Positions 18,732 through 26,574 of a DNA stretch of 64,000 nt are shown in pieces. Made by a program: the position numbers and the translations under genes. The DNA comes from Pseudomonas sp. RIT-PI-r (GTDB taxonomy: Bacteria; Pseudomonadota; Gammaproteobacteria; Pseudomonadales; Pseudomonadaceae): assembly GCF_001297015.1 (NCBI RefSeq), contig NZ_LIGE01000025.1:930001-994000 (forward strand), in the 5' to 3' direction. Below the pieces are notes generated by a model. That model worked only from the letters and a program-made list of their open reading frames with translations, did no database searches and was not told where the DNA came from. The stretch's first letter is position 1, and each line of letters opens with the position of its first letter.

Positions 18732-19637
18732 ATGATCATCGACACCCATCTGCACCCCACCAACCTGGTCGACGAGGCCTGGCGCCACACTGGCGAACCA
18801 TTCACCGGCGAGCGCATGCTCAAGCTGATGGACGGCCCGTACATGATCAACGGCAAACCACGCCGCATCGACATGGGTTTCATCCAGCCGCCACCAGGCA
18901 ACACCGGCTATCGCGACGGCAACCGCCGCGGCCGCGAGGGCGTGCGCGACTACATGTCGTACATCGCCGAACTCTGTGTGAAGTACCCGGACCGCTTCAT
19001 CGGCAACTTCAACTTCAACCCGCGCTGGGGACCGGAAAACGGTGCGGCGGAACTGGAATTCCACATCAAGGAATACGGCTTCAAGATGCTCAAGCTGCAC
19101 GCCAACATGCACGGCTATCGCCCGGATCGCGCACTCGACTGGCTGCGTCCGGCGATGAAGGTCTGCGCCAAGTACAACATTGTTGTGCTGATCCACACCG
19201 GCGACGGTCCGTACACGATTCCGACGATGTTCTACCCGATCATCCGCGAGTTCCCGATGGTCAATTTCATCATCGGCCACTTCGGTATCCAGACCGGCGG
19301 CAACTACTCGTTCGAAGCGTTCTGGATGGCGATGGATACGCCGAACGTGTACTGCGAATCGGGCTGGTGTTTCCAGTCGAGGATCGTCGAGTTCGCCAAG
19401 GAACTGCCGCGCAACAAGATCGTGTTCGGCACCGATTCGCCGCCGAATGAGCCGGGGATGTGGCTGAGGGAACTTGAGGTGTTGTGCTCACCGGCACCGC
19501 AGGGTTTGGGGATTGATGAGGATCATCTCGAGGATTACCTGGGCAATAACATCGCCCGGTTGTGCGGGATCGAACCGACACCACCACCCAAAGATCTGGC
19601 CGAGGCCGACATTCGCCTGACCACCACTTATCTCTAG
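18732..19637 (+). CDS. ACMSD-like metal-dependent amidohydrolase/decarboxylase
   Basis: This 301-residue paralogue of the preceding gene (well over half of the positions are shared by eye) keeps the full set of metal ligands: H6 and H8 in MIIDTHLHP, H155 in LIHTGDGP, H183 in IGHFG and D235 in FGTDSPP. The family performs non-oxidative decarboxylation or hydrolysis on aromatic and heterocyclic acids. AGGAGCTGAACC precedes the ATG. Tight spacing with the degenerate copy suggests equal expression and possibly one complex; ACMSD-type enzymes are dimers whose active sites borrow an Arg from the neighbour. The substrate is unknown. Confidence 0.9.
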   Translation: MIIDTHLHPTNLVDEAWRHTGEPFTGERMLKLMDGPYMINGKPRRIDMGFIQPPPGNTGYRDGNRRGREGVRDYMSYIAELCVKYPDRFIGNFNFNPRWGPENGAAELEFHIKEYGFKMLKLHANMHGYRPDRALDWLRPAMKVCAKYNIVVLIHTGDGPYTIPTMFYPIIREFPMVNFIIGHFGIQTGGNYSFEAFWMAMDTPNVYCESGWCFQSRIVEFAKELPRNKIVFGTDSPPNEPGMWLRELEVLCSPAPQGLGIDEDHLEDYLGNNIARLCGIEPTPPPKDLAEADIRLTTTYL

Positions 19638-19654
19638 CTAACGCCAATCTCATT

Positions 19655-19743
19655 GTAGGAGTGAGCCTGCTCGCGATAGCGGTGTGTCATCTAGCGGTGA
19701 TAGTGACTGACACACCGCTATCGCGAGCAGGCTCACTCCTACA
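19655..19743. repeat. REP doublet (gtaggagtgagcctgctcgcga type)
   Basis: gtaggagtgagcctgctcgc and gcgagcaggctcactcctac are inverted around a loop of about 50 bases, between the second amidohydrolase and ubiD. Confidence 0.95.
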
Positions 19744-19883
19744 GGGGAGCGGTGTTCAACACAGAGCACACAGCGACTTTACAGGCACGAAGATGACCCG
19801 GCGTTTCGCTCGCCCGGCAGGCCAACGGCTGGCCGCGCGAACGCCTCTCACCCCTGCGTGCCTGCTTTTTACGAGGTGACACC

Positions 19884-21269
19884 ATGACCCGTTCGACGCT
19901 CGGCGATTCTCAGGACTTTCACGTGTTCATCGACGCCTATCGCCGTGAGTACCCGGACGATGTGCTGACCGTCACCCAACCGATTTCCGCCGACCAGGAC
20001 GTCACCGCCCTGGTCGACGCCCTCGCCGCTCAGGGCCGCGATCCGCTACTGATCTGCGAAAACGTTGGCAACCTCGGCGTGCCGGTGGCGACCAATCTGT
20101 TCGCCTCTCGCACCCGCATCGCCCGGTTGTTTGGCGTCACTCCGGCGCAACTGCACGAAACCTTCCAGACCCGCGCCAACCAGCCCATCGCCCCACGTTA
20201 TGTGGAAAGCGGCCCGATCCTCGATGAGGTATTCGAAGGTGAAGCGCTGGATCTCGCGCTGCTGCCGATGCTCAAGCATTTCGACAGTGATCGCGGTCCG
20301 TACATCACCAACGCGATCATCGTTGCCGAAGACCCGCTGACCGGCATCGCCAACATGAGCTACCACCGCTCGATGCGCCACGCCCGTCAGGCCCTCGCCA
20401 CCAGCCTGCATTCACGCGGTCACCTGTGGCGGATGCTGCAGACCGCCCGCGAACGTGGCGAAGAATTGCGCGTGGCCATGGTGGTCGGTGCGCATCCGTT
20501 ATTCATGCTCGCCGCTGCTGCACGCCTGCCGTATGGCAGCGATGAACGCGCCGTCGCTGGCGGCTTGTTCGGGGCGCCGCTGGAATTGGTGAAAACCCCA
20601 CGCTACGGCATCGGTGTACCGGCGTACGCGGAGTTTGTTTTAGAGGGCGCCATCGACCCGGCGGCCTACGCCGAAGAAGGTCCGTTCGGCGAGTTCAGCG
20701 GTTATTCCTCGGATCGCTCGACCAACAATGTGCTACGCGTTGACACCCTGTTAAAGCGCAAAGATGCCTGGCTGGTTGACGTGATGGGCGGCCGCTACGC
20801 CGAACATTTGACCCTCGCCCGCCTGCCCCGCGAAGCCGAGATGAGCGAAAAACTCAAGGCGCGTTTCCCCGCCGTCACCGCCGTGCATTACCCGAATTCC
20901 GGCACGCATTTTCACTGCTATGTGGCGCTGGATCAGAGCCGTGACGGCGAGGCGCGGCAGATCATGCTGGCCTTGCTCGGCTGGGATCCGTATCTGAAAA
21001 CCGTGATCGCGGTGGACAGCGATATCGACATCAGCGATGACAGCCAGGTGTTGTGGGCACTGGCCACGCACTTTCAGCCGCACCTGGATATTTTCACCAT
21101 TGACGGTTTGCCCGGGAGTCCGCTGGATCCATCGTCCTCGGTCAACGGCACGACTTCGCGGATGGGCCTGGATGCCACTCGCGGTTCAGGCTTTGACGGG
21201 ATCAAGGCGCAGCTCGATCAGGATGTACTGGAGCGCGCCCGGGTTTTGCTCAAAGGGCTTGATTCGTGA
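19884..21269 (+). CDS. UbiD-family prFMN-dependent decarboxylase
   Basis: This 461-residue UbiD-superfamily enzyme uses prenylated FMN to (de)carboxylate aromatic, heteroaromatic or enoic acids. The family hallmark EGPFGEFSGY near residue 270 contains the conserved Glu. The middle also has the VVGAHPLFMLAAAARLPYG block of the fold. The start ATG 19884 has GAGGTGACACC upstream. The ubiX-type gene overlaps its stop, supplying the cofactor. Ubiquinone biosynthesis is unlikely given the catabolic neighbours; a carboxylated heterocycle is the better guess, by inference. Confidence 0.9.
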   Translation: MTRSTLGDSQDFHVFIDAYRREYPDDVLTVTQPISADQDVTALVDALAAQGRDPLLICENVGNLGVPVATNLFASRTRIARLFGVTPAQLHETFQTRANQPIAPRYVESGPILDEVFEGEALDLALLPMLKHFDSDRGPYITNAIIVAEDPLTGIANMSYHRSMRHARQALATSLHSRGHLWRMLQTARERGEELRVAMVVGAHPLFMLAAAARLPYGSDERAVAGGLFGAPLELVKTPRYGIGVPAYAEFVLEGAIDPAAYAEEGPFGEFSGYSSDRSTNNVLRVDTLLKRKDAWLVDVMGGRYAEHLTLARLPREAEMSEKLKARFPAVTAVHYPNSGTHFHCYVALDQSRDGEARQIMLALLGWDPYLKTVIAVDSDIDISDDSQVLWALATHFQPHLDIFTIDGLPGSPLDPSSSVNGTTSRMGLDATRGSGFDGIKAQLDQDVLERARVLLKGLDS

Positions 21270-21889
21270 ACCGGCAACGGCTGGTGGTCGGCATCAGCGG
21301 TGCGTCCGGCTTCATCTATGGCGTACGCCTTTTGCAATTGCTCGCCGAGCTGGACATCGAAAGCCACCTGATCATCAGCCGCGCGGCGCTGCTGACCATG
21401 GCCCACGAAACCGACTACAAACTCGCCGACGTCACCGCGCTGGCCAGCCACTACCACCGCGCCGATGACGTCGCCGCCGGGATCGCCAGCGGATCGTTTC
21501 GCTGCCTCGGCATGGTGGTGGCGCCGTGTTCGATGCGCACATTGGCAGAGATTGCCACCGGCACCTCATCAGGGCTGATCGGCCGCGCCGCCGACGTCAC
21601 GCTCAAGGAGCGCCGCACCCTGGTGCTGATGGCCCGCGAAACGCCGCTGACCCTCGCGCACCTGCGCAACATGACCGCCGTCACCGAGATGGGCGGGATC
21701 ATCGCCCCGCCGGTACCGGCGTTCTACGCCCGCCCGGAAAGCCTCGGGCAAATGGTCGACCACAGCCTCGGCCGCGTGCTCGACCTGTTCGGCCTCGATG
21801 CCGGCGTCGCCACCCGCTGGAGAGATCAAGAACACATAGTTCCCTGTAGGCCTTCGCCTGCTCGCGATAGCGGAGTGTCAGTGAAGTAA
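21266..21889 (+). CDS. UbiX-family flavin prenyltransferase with REP-encoded C-terminus
   Basis: This 207-residue protein makes prenylated FMN for the adjacent UbiD. GTG start 21266 overlaps the ubiD stop (GTGA). The flavoprotein fold is evident: VVGISGASGFIYGVRLLQLL at the N-terminus, VVAPCSMRTLAEIATG, and the phosphate-binding region KERRTLVLMARETPL followed by MGGIIAPPVPAFY. The family normally ends soon after LDLFGLD...RW. Here translation runs on into the REP at 21844 and stops inside its loop, so the last 14 or so residues (CRPSPARDSGVSVK) are repeat-derived. Confidence 0.9.
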   Translation: MNRQRLVVGISGASGFIYGVRLLQLLAELDIESHLIISRAALLTMAHETDYKLADVTALASHYHRADDVAAGIASGSFRCLGMVVAPCSMRTLAEIATGTSSGLIGRAADVTLKERRTLVLMARETPLTLAHLRNMTAVTEMGGIIAPPVPAFYARPESLGQMVDHSLGRVLDLFGLDAGVATRWRDQEHIVPCRPSPARDSGVSVK

Positions 21890-21934
21890 ATCTCAGTTGA
21901 TACACCGCTATCGCGAGCAGGCGAAGGCCTACAG
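21844..21934. repeat. REP doublet overlapping the 3' end of the UbiX gene
   Basis: ctgtaggccttcgcctgctc and the inverted gagcaggcgaaggcctacag flank a loop holding the ubiX stop at 21887-21889. The core is the gcctgctcgcgatagcgg type with a variant aggccttc end. Confidence 0.9.
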
Positions 21935-21988
21935 AAAAGCAGCACCACCCGAATTCAGTGTGCACCGGTCAATCAAAGGAGCCTCACC

Positions 21989-23050
21989 ATGAACACCCCA
22001 TTCAACGCCCCAACCCGCAACACGAAAATCCCCGTGACCATCCTCACCGGCTTCCTCGGCGCGGGTAAAACCACCCTGCTCAATTACATCCTCAAGGAAA
22101 ACCACGGCCGCAAGATCGCCGTGATCGAAAATGAGTTCGGCGAAGTCGGTATCGACGGCGACCTCGTCCTCAGCTCCGAGACCGAAGAAATCTACGAGAT
22201 GGTCAACGGCTGCGTGTGCTGCACTGCCGAGGTTCGTGAGGACCTGGTGCGCATCGTCCGCGAACTGGTGGCGCGGCCGGTGCGCCTCGATCACATCCTC
22301 ATCGAAACCAGTGGCCTGGCCGATCCGTATCCGGTGGCACAGAGCTTCTTCATCAATGACCCGATCGCCGAAGAAGTCGAACTCGACGCGATCGTAACCA
22401 TGGTCGACGCCAAACACATCGCTCAGCATCTGGAGGATCTGCAACTCGATGGCGTCGACAATCAGGCGGTGGATCAGATTGTCTGCGCCGACCGGATCGT
22501 CATCAACAAGGTCGATCTGGTCAGCCCTGCAGAAGTTGAAACCCTGCGCGGCAAAATCCGTGGCTTGAACGCCACGGCGGATCTGGTGACCTCGACCCAT
22601 GCGCAAATCGACCTGACGAAAATCCTCGGCATCGGCGCGTTTGAATGCACGCAGAAGCTGATGGAAATCGGCGCGGATCAGCACGATCACGATCATCACG
22701 ACCATGAGCATCACGCTGAGCACTCTACTGAAGAGCAGGACCACCAACACGACCCAAGCGTGTCATCGGTGGGCATCGCCGTGGACGGCGCGGTCAACCT
22801 GATGGCGTTCCACCGCTGGATCAGCGAACTGCGTTCCTCCCAGGCCGACAACCTGTACCGCATGAAAGGCGTGCTTGCGGTCGCCAACGAAGATCAGCGC
22901 TACGTGCTGCAAGGCGTGCACAGCCTGGTGGAATTTCGCGCCTCGACCGCGTGGGGCACGGAGCCCCGCTCGAGCAAGATCGTGTTCATCGGCCGCGACC
23001 TGGACCGCGCGGCGCTGAACCAGGGCTTCGCCGCCTGCCTGGCAGGCTGA
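21989..23050 (+). CDS. CobW/COG0523-family GTP-binding metallochaperone
   Basis: This 353-residue G3E GTPase has Walker A GFLGAGKTT, the metal-binding CxCC motif in NGCVCCTAEV, and the base-specificity motif NKVD. A linker (about residues 230-255) is extremely rich in His and Asp/Glu, typical of Zn or Co handling. The C-terminal CobW_C domain is complete. Members insert or supply metal to client enzymes; the likely clients here are the amidohydrolases and the deaminase of the same cluster (inference). AAAGGAGCC precedes ATG 21989. No Zur box was identified. Confidence 0.9.
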   Translation: MNTPFNAPTRNTKIPVTILTGFLGAGKTTLLNYILKENHGRKIAVIENEFGEVGIDGDLVLSSETEEIYEMVNGCVCCTAEVREDLVRIVRELVARPVRLDHILIETSGLADPYPVAQSFFINDPIAEEVELDAIVTMVDAKHIAQHLEDLQLDGVDNQAVDQIVCADRIVINKVDLVSPAEVETLRGKIRGLNATADLVTSTHAQIDLTKILGIGAFECTQKLMEIGADQHDHDHHDHEHHAEHSTEEQDHQHDPSVSSVGIAVDGAVNLMAFHRWISELRSSQADNLYRMKGVLAVANEDQRYVLQGVHSLVEFRASTAWGTEPRSSKIVFIGRDLDRAALNQGFAACLAG

Positions 23051-23134
23051 AACAAGGCATCGGAGCCGGTGGATGGCGGCTTCGGGCACATGTGTACGAA
23101 TGACTGATGCCAGTTTTTTGCACAACACAAAACT

Positions 23135-23224
23135 TGTGGGAGCTGGCTTGCCAGCGATAGCGGACTGTCAGTTTATAAAAATGGTGACTGCTAAATCGCC
23201 ATCGCTGGCAAGCCAGCTCCCACA
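23135..23224. repeat. REP doublet (tgtgggagctggcttgcc type)
   Basis: tgtgggagctggcttgccag and the inverted ctggcaagccagctcccaca flank a short loop between the CobW gene and the permease. Confidence 0.95.
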
Positions 23225-23306
23225 GGGTTCCACTGTGTTCTTGAGCTGATCGGCATCAGACGAATACCCCTCTCTACCGCATAAAAACAGCCAGAGGTGT
23301 TTCCCC

Positions 23307-24674
23307 ATGTCGTCAGCCACATCCCCATCGAAAACCGCATCCACCGTGCACCCCGTCGACCGCGTTTTGCCGGTGCGACAGATGCTCACCCTCGGCCTGC
23401 AGCACATGGCCGTCTCGTACATCGGCGCCATCGCCGTGCCGTTGATTGTCGCCAGCGCCCTGAAAATGTCCCACGCCGACACGGTGGTGCTGATCAGCAC
23501 CACGCTGTTCTGCTCAGGCATCGCCACCCTTCTGCAAACCGTCGGCTTCTGGAAATTCGGCGTGCGTCTGCCGATTCTGCAAGGCGTGGCGTTCAGTAGC
23601 GTGGGACCTGTGATCGCCATCGGCAGCAACCCGGAAGTGGGGTTCGCCGGGGTCTGCGGCGCGGTCATCGGCGCGGGATTGTTCACCATGCTGATGGCGC
23701 CGTTCGTCGGTCGATTGCGGCGATTTTTTCCGCCGGTGGTGACCGGTTGCATCGTCACGGTGATCGGCTTGCAGCTGTTCCCGATTGCTTATGAATGGGT
23801 CGGTGGCGGGCGCAATGCGAGCAACTTCGGCGCCCCGACGTTTCTCGGCGTCGCGGTGGTGGTGTTGCTGACGATTCTGCTGGTCAACCGCTATGGCAGC
23901 CCGTTGCTGCGCAACATGGCGGTGCTGGTCGGCATGTTGATCGGTGCCGCTCTGGCCTACGGTCTGGGCATGGGCAGTTTTCACAGCGTCGAAGAAGCGC
24001 CGTGGCTGACCGTGCCCTACCCGTTCTATTTCGGGCTGCCGACTTTCAGCCTGATTCCCATCGCGACCATGGTCGTGGTGATGGTCGTGCAGATGGTCGA
24101 ATCGATGGGGCTGTTTGTGGCCATCGGCGATATCGTCGAAAAACCGGTGGAAGACAAACAAGTAATCAACGGCCTGCGCGCCAACGGTCTGGCCAGCACC
24201 ATCGCCGGCATGTTCGCCGCCTTTCCGTTTATCGCCTTCATGGAAAACGTCGGCCTGGTGATTCTTACCGGCGTGCGCAGCCGTTGGGTGGTCGCGGTCA
24301 GCGGCTTGCTGATGTGCTCGATTGCCTTGGTGCCGAAGGCCGGCGCGATCATCGCCTCGATGCCGACCGCCGCCCTCGGTGGTGCCGGTATTGCCATGTT
24401 CGGCGTGGTCGCGGCGGCGGGCATTCAAACCCTCGCCAAAGTCGATTACGAGCGCAATCGCTACAACGTGCTGATCGTCGGTTTCACCCTCGCCGCCGCG
24501 TTGGTGCCGGTGCTCGCCCCCACCTTGTTCAAGCAACTTCCCGAGTGGTCGCAGCCGTTCCTGCACAGCAGCGTGGTTATCGCTTGCCTGGTGTCGGTGC
24601 TGCTCAATGCCGCGCTGAATGGCGTCAGCGTGGCGCAAACCACCGCCAGCAAATCCGCCTCGCACATCCTTTAG
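23307..24674 (+). CDS. NCS2-family nucleobase permease (xanthine/uracil type)
   Basis: This is a 455-residue polytopic inner-membrane protein. It has the NCS2 signatures LGLQHMAVSYIGAIAVPLI in the first helix and QGVAFSSVGPVIAIG in the third, about 14 transmembrane segments in total, and the later VESMGLFVAIGDIVEKPV region. NCS2 carriers import purines, pyrimidines or urate with H+ or Na+. The deaminase gene follows 13 bases after its stop, so it very likely brings in the substrate of that enzyme or of the UbiD branch. The specificity within xanthine, guanine and uracil is not readable. Confidence 0.9.
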   Translation: MSSATSPSKTASTVHPVDRVLPVRQMLTLGLQHMAVSYIGAIAVPLIVASALKMSHADTVVLISTTLFCSGIATLLQTVGFWKFGVRLPILQGVAFSSVGPVIAIGSNPEVGFAGVCGAVIGAGLFTMLMAPFVGRLRRFFPPVVTGCIVTVIGLQLFPIAYEWVGGGRNASNFGAPTFLGVAVVVLLTILLVNRYGSPLLRNMAVLVGMLIGAALAYGLGMGSFHSVEEAPWLTVPYPFYFGLPTFSLIPIATMVVVMVVQMVESMGLFVAIGDIVEKPVEDKQVINGLRANGLASTIAGMFAAFPFIAFMENVGLVILTGVRSRWVVAVSGLLMCSIALVPKAGAIIASMPTAALGGAGIAMFGVVAAAGIQTLAKVDYERNRYNVLIVGFTLAAALVPVLAPTLFKQLPEWSQPFLHSSVVIACLVSVLLNAALNGVSVAQTTASKSASHIL

Positions 24675-24687
24675 TTTGGAGCTGCCC

Positions 24688-26076
24688 ATGACTCAACTTC
24701 AGAACATCCTGATCAAGAACCCGGTCGCGGTGATGACCGGCCTGCGCGGCCCTCGCGCGCGGGCCGGCGCCGTGGACATTCGCGTGGTCAATGGTCGCAT
24801 CGCTGAAATGGCCGCGAACCTTGAACCACAACCCGGCGAACGGCTGATCGACGCGCGCAACAGCGTGGTCTATCCAGGCTGGATCAACACCCACCATCAC
24901 CTGTTCCAGAACCTGCTCAAAGCCGTGCCCGAAGGACTGAATCAGGATCTGCAAGGCTGGCTGGCGAGCGTGCCCTACCCGCGCCTCAACCGCTTCACCC
25001 CACAACTGGCGCGGATCGCCGCACGGCTGGGCATGGTCGAGTTGCTGCTGTCCGGCGTCACCACCTGCGCCGATCACCACTACCTCTACCACGCCCACGG
25101 CAGCACCGAGACCGGCGACTTGCTGTTCGACATGGCCGATGAATTTGGCCTGCGCTTTGTGCTGTGCCGTGGCGGCGCGCTGGAGTCGGCCAGCGCGCAT
25201 CCCGGCTTCTCGAAAACTGCGCTGCAACCAGAAAGCCTCGAACAAATGGTCGGCGATATCGAACGGCTGAAAGCGCTGTATCACCAGGACACCCCAGACG
25301 CGATGCGCCGCGTGGTCGTCGCCCCGACCACGCCGACCTTTTCCTTGCCGCCAACCCTGCTGCGCGAACTCGCCCATACCGCGCGCGGACTCGGCCTGCG
25401 CCTGCACACGCACCTGTCGGAAACGCAGAACTACGTGAATTTCTGCCGGGAAAAATACAACTGCCTGCCGGTGGAATTCGTCGCCGAACACGAATGGCTC
25501 GGCCCGGACGTCTGGTTCGCCCACGCCGTACACCTGCAACCGGGAGAAATCCGCATGCTCGCGCAGACCGGCACCGGCGTGTCCCACTGCCCGGTGAGCA
25601 ACGCCCGGCTGGGCAGCGGCGTCGCGCCGATCCCACAAATGTACGAGGCCGGCGTGCCGATCTCCCTCGGTGTCGACGGTGTCGCCTCCAACGAATCCGG
25701 AAGCATGGTCGGCGAAGCCAACACCGCGTGGCTGATCCACCGCGCCGAACAAGGCGCCTCGGCGACCACTGCTGAAGACGTCATTCACTGGGGCACGGCG
25801 GGCGGCGCGCAGGTGCTGGGGCTTGGCGCCGTCGGCACGCTGGAAGTCGGGCAAGCGGCGGACCTGGTGGTCTACAGCCTCGACCATCCTCGGTTCTATG
25901 GCTTCCACGACAGCGCCGTCGCGCCGGTGGTCGCGGGCGAACCGATCACGGTGAAATACAGCCTGGTGGGCGGCCGGATCGTCGTCGACAACGGCGGGAT
26001 TCCGGGCCTGGACATCGAACGCATGCGCGCCGAAGCGTGGGAAGGCGTGCAGCAATTGATGAACGTCGACGACTGA
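24688..26076 (+). CDS. 8-oxoguanine deaminase-like amidohydrolase
   Basis: This 462-residue TIM-barrel deaminase is in the AtzB/TrzN/8-oxoguanine deaminase subgroup. Metal ligands are INTHHHLFQN (HxH near residue 70), HLSET, WFAHAVHL and the Asp in GVDGVASNES. The last with NES is typical of the characterised 8-oxoguanine deaminases. TTGGAGCTGCCC precedes ATG 24688, which I prefer to an upstream in-frame start inside the permease gene. It would convert 8-oxoguanine to urate and ammonia if the annotation holds; an oxidised or substituted purine from the upstream genes is equally possible. Confidence 0.85.
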   Translation: MTQLQNILIKNPVAVMTGLRGPRARAGAVDIRVVNGRIAEMAANLEPQPGERLIDARNSVVYPGWINTHHHLFQNLLKAVPEGLNQDLQGWLASVPYPRLNRFTPQLARIAARLGMVELLLSGVTTCADHHYLYHAHGSTETGDLLFDMADEFGLRFVLCRGGALESASAHPGFSKTALQPESLEQMVGDIERLKALYHQDTPDAMRRVVVAPTTPTFSLPPTLLRELAHTARGLGLRLHTHLSETQNYVNFCREKYNCLPVEFVAEHEWLGPDVWFAHAVHLQPGEIRMLAQTGTGVSHCPVSNARLGSGVAPIPQMYEAGVPISLGVDGVASNESGSMVGEANTAWLIHRAEQGASATTAEDVIHWGTAGGAQVLGLGAVGTLEVGQAADLVVYSLDHPRFYGFHDSAVAPVVAGEPITVKYSLVGGRIVVDNGGIPGLDIERMRAEAWEGVQQLMNVDD

Positions 26077-26099
26077 TCAAAACCCACCACAAACCCCTT

Positions 26100-26187
26100 G
26101 TAGGAGTGAGCCTGCTCGCGATAGCGGTGTATCAGTCAGAGTTAACGTGGCTGACAGACCGCTATCGCGAGCAGGCTCACTCCTACA
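26100..26187. repeat. REP doublet (gtaggagtgagcctgctcgcga type)
   Basis: gtaggagtgagcctgctcgc and gcgagcaggctcactcctac are inverted around a loop, directly after the deaminase gene. Confidence 0.95.
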
Positions 26188-26281
26188 GGGGATCGCGGTG
26201 TATTCGCGCCTTCCGGGTTTGTCGACTAACGTTACTCCCTCATCGGACTGAGCCCCAGGGCTCTTGATCAAGGAGAGACTG

Positions 26282-26491
26282 ATGACGTCGCGTCGCACGA
26301 TCGAACAGACCTATCGCACCTGGTCCAGCCCCATTCTGCTGGAGCTGAAAAAGCGCGAACACCAGATGGCGCCGTTCGAGCGTCAGGCGTTGGAGAATGT
26401 CTTGGTGGAGAGGCGCTTGCTGGATATCGGCAATCCGAATGGCAATGACCGGCGCACGAGTGCCGCAAGCAAAAACGACCGTTCCGGCTGA
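26282..26491 (+). CDS. Small hypothetical protein
   Basis: This is 69 residues from ATG 26282 with AAGGAGA five bases upstream, a strong site that makes translation likely. The protein is basic and helical (SSPILLELKKREHQMAPFER) with no signal, Cys or membrane segment. I do not recognise a family. It is separated from the deaminase by a REP and faces the ureidopropionase gene convergently, so it may be a monocistronic gene or the last of the cluster. Confidence 0.5.
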   Translation: MTSRRTIEQTYRTWSSPILLELKKREHQMAPFERQALENVLVERRLLDIGNPNGNDRRTSAASKNDRSG

Positions 26492-26520
26492 TCACTTCAC
26501 TTAACCGAACACATAAAACC

Positions 26521-26550
26521 CTGTGGGAGCGAGCTTGCTCGCTCCCACAG
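26521..26550. repeat. Perfect short REP palindrome
   Basis: ctgtgggagcgagc, two bases, then its exact inverse, a 14-bp stem between convergent genes. No T-run follows on either strand, so termination by this alone is doubtful. Confidence 0.9.
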
Positions 26551-26574
26551 TTGCAGGCTGCGAACTGTTGATGT

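Noticed and set aside
19884..21889. Ubiquinone biosynthesis role for the UbiD/UbiX pair
   Set aside because: The pair is embedded in a catabolic cluster with amidohydrolases and a nucleobase permease, and no ubiquinone genes are near.
26521..26550. Rho-independent terminator between convergent genes
   Set aside because: The stem is perfect but no T-run follows on either strand; it matches the REP core. The same reasoning excludes most other REP hairpins as classical terminators.
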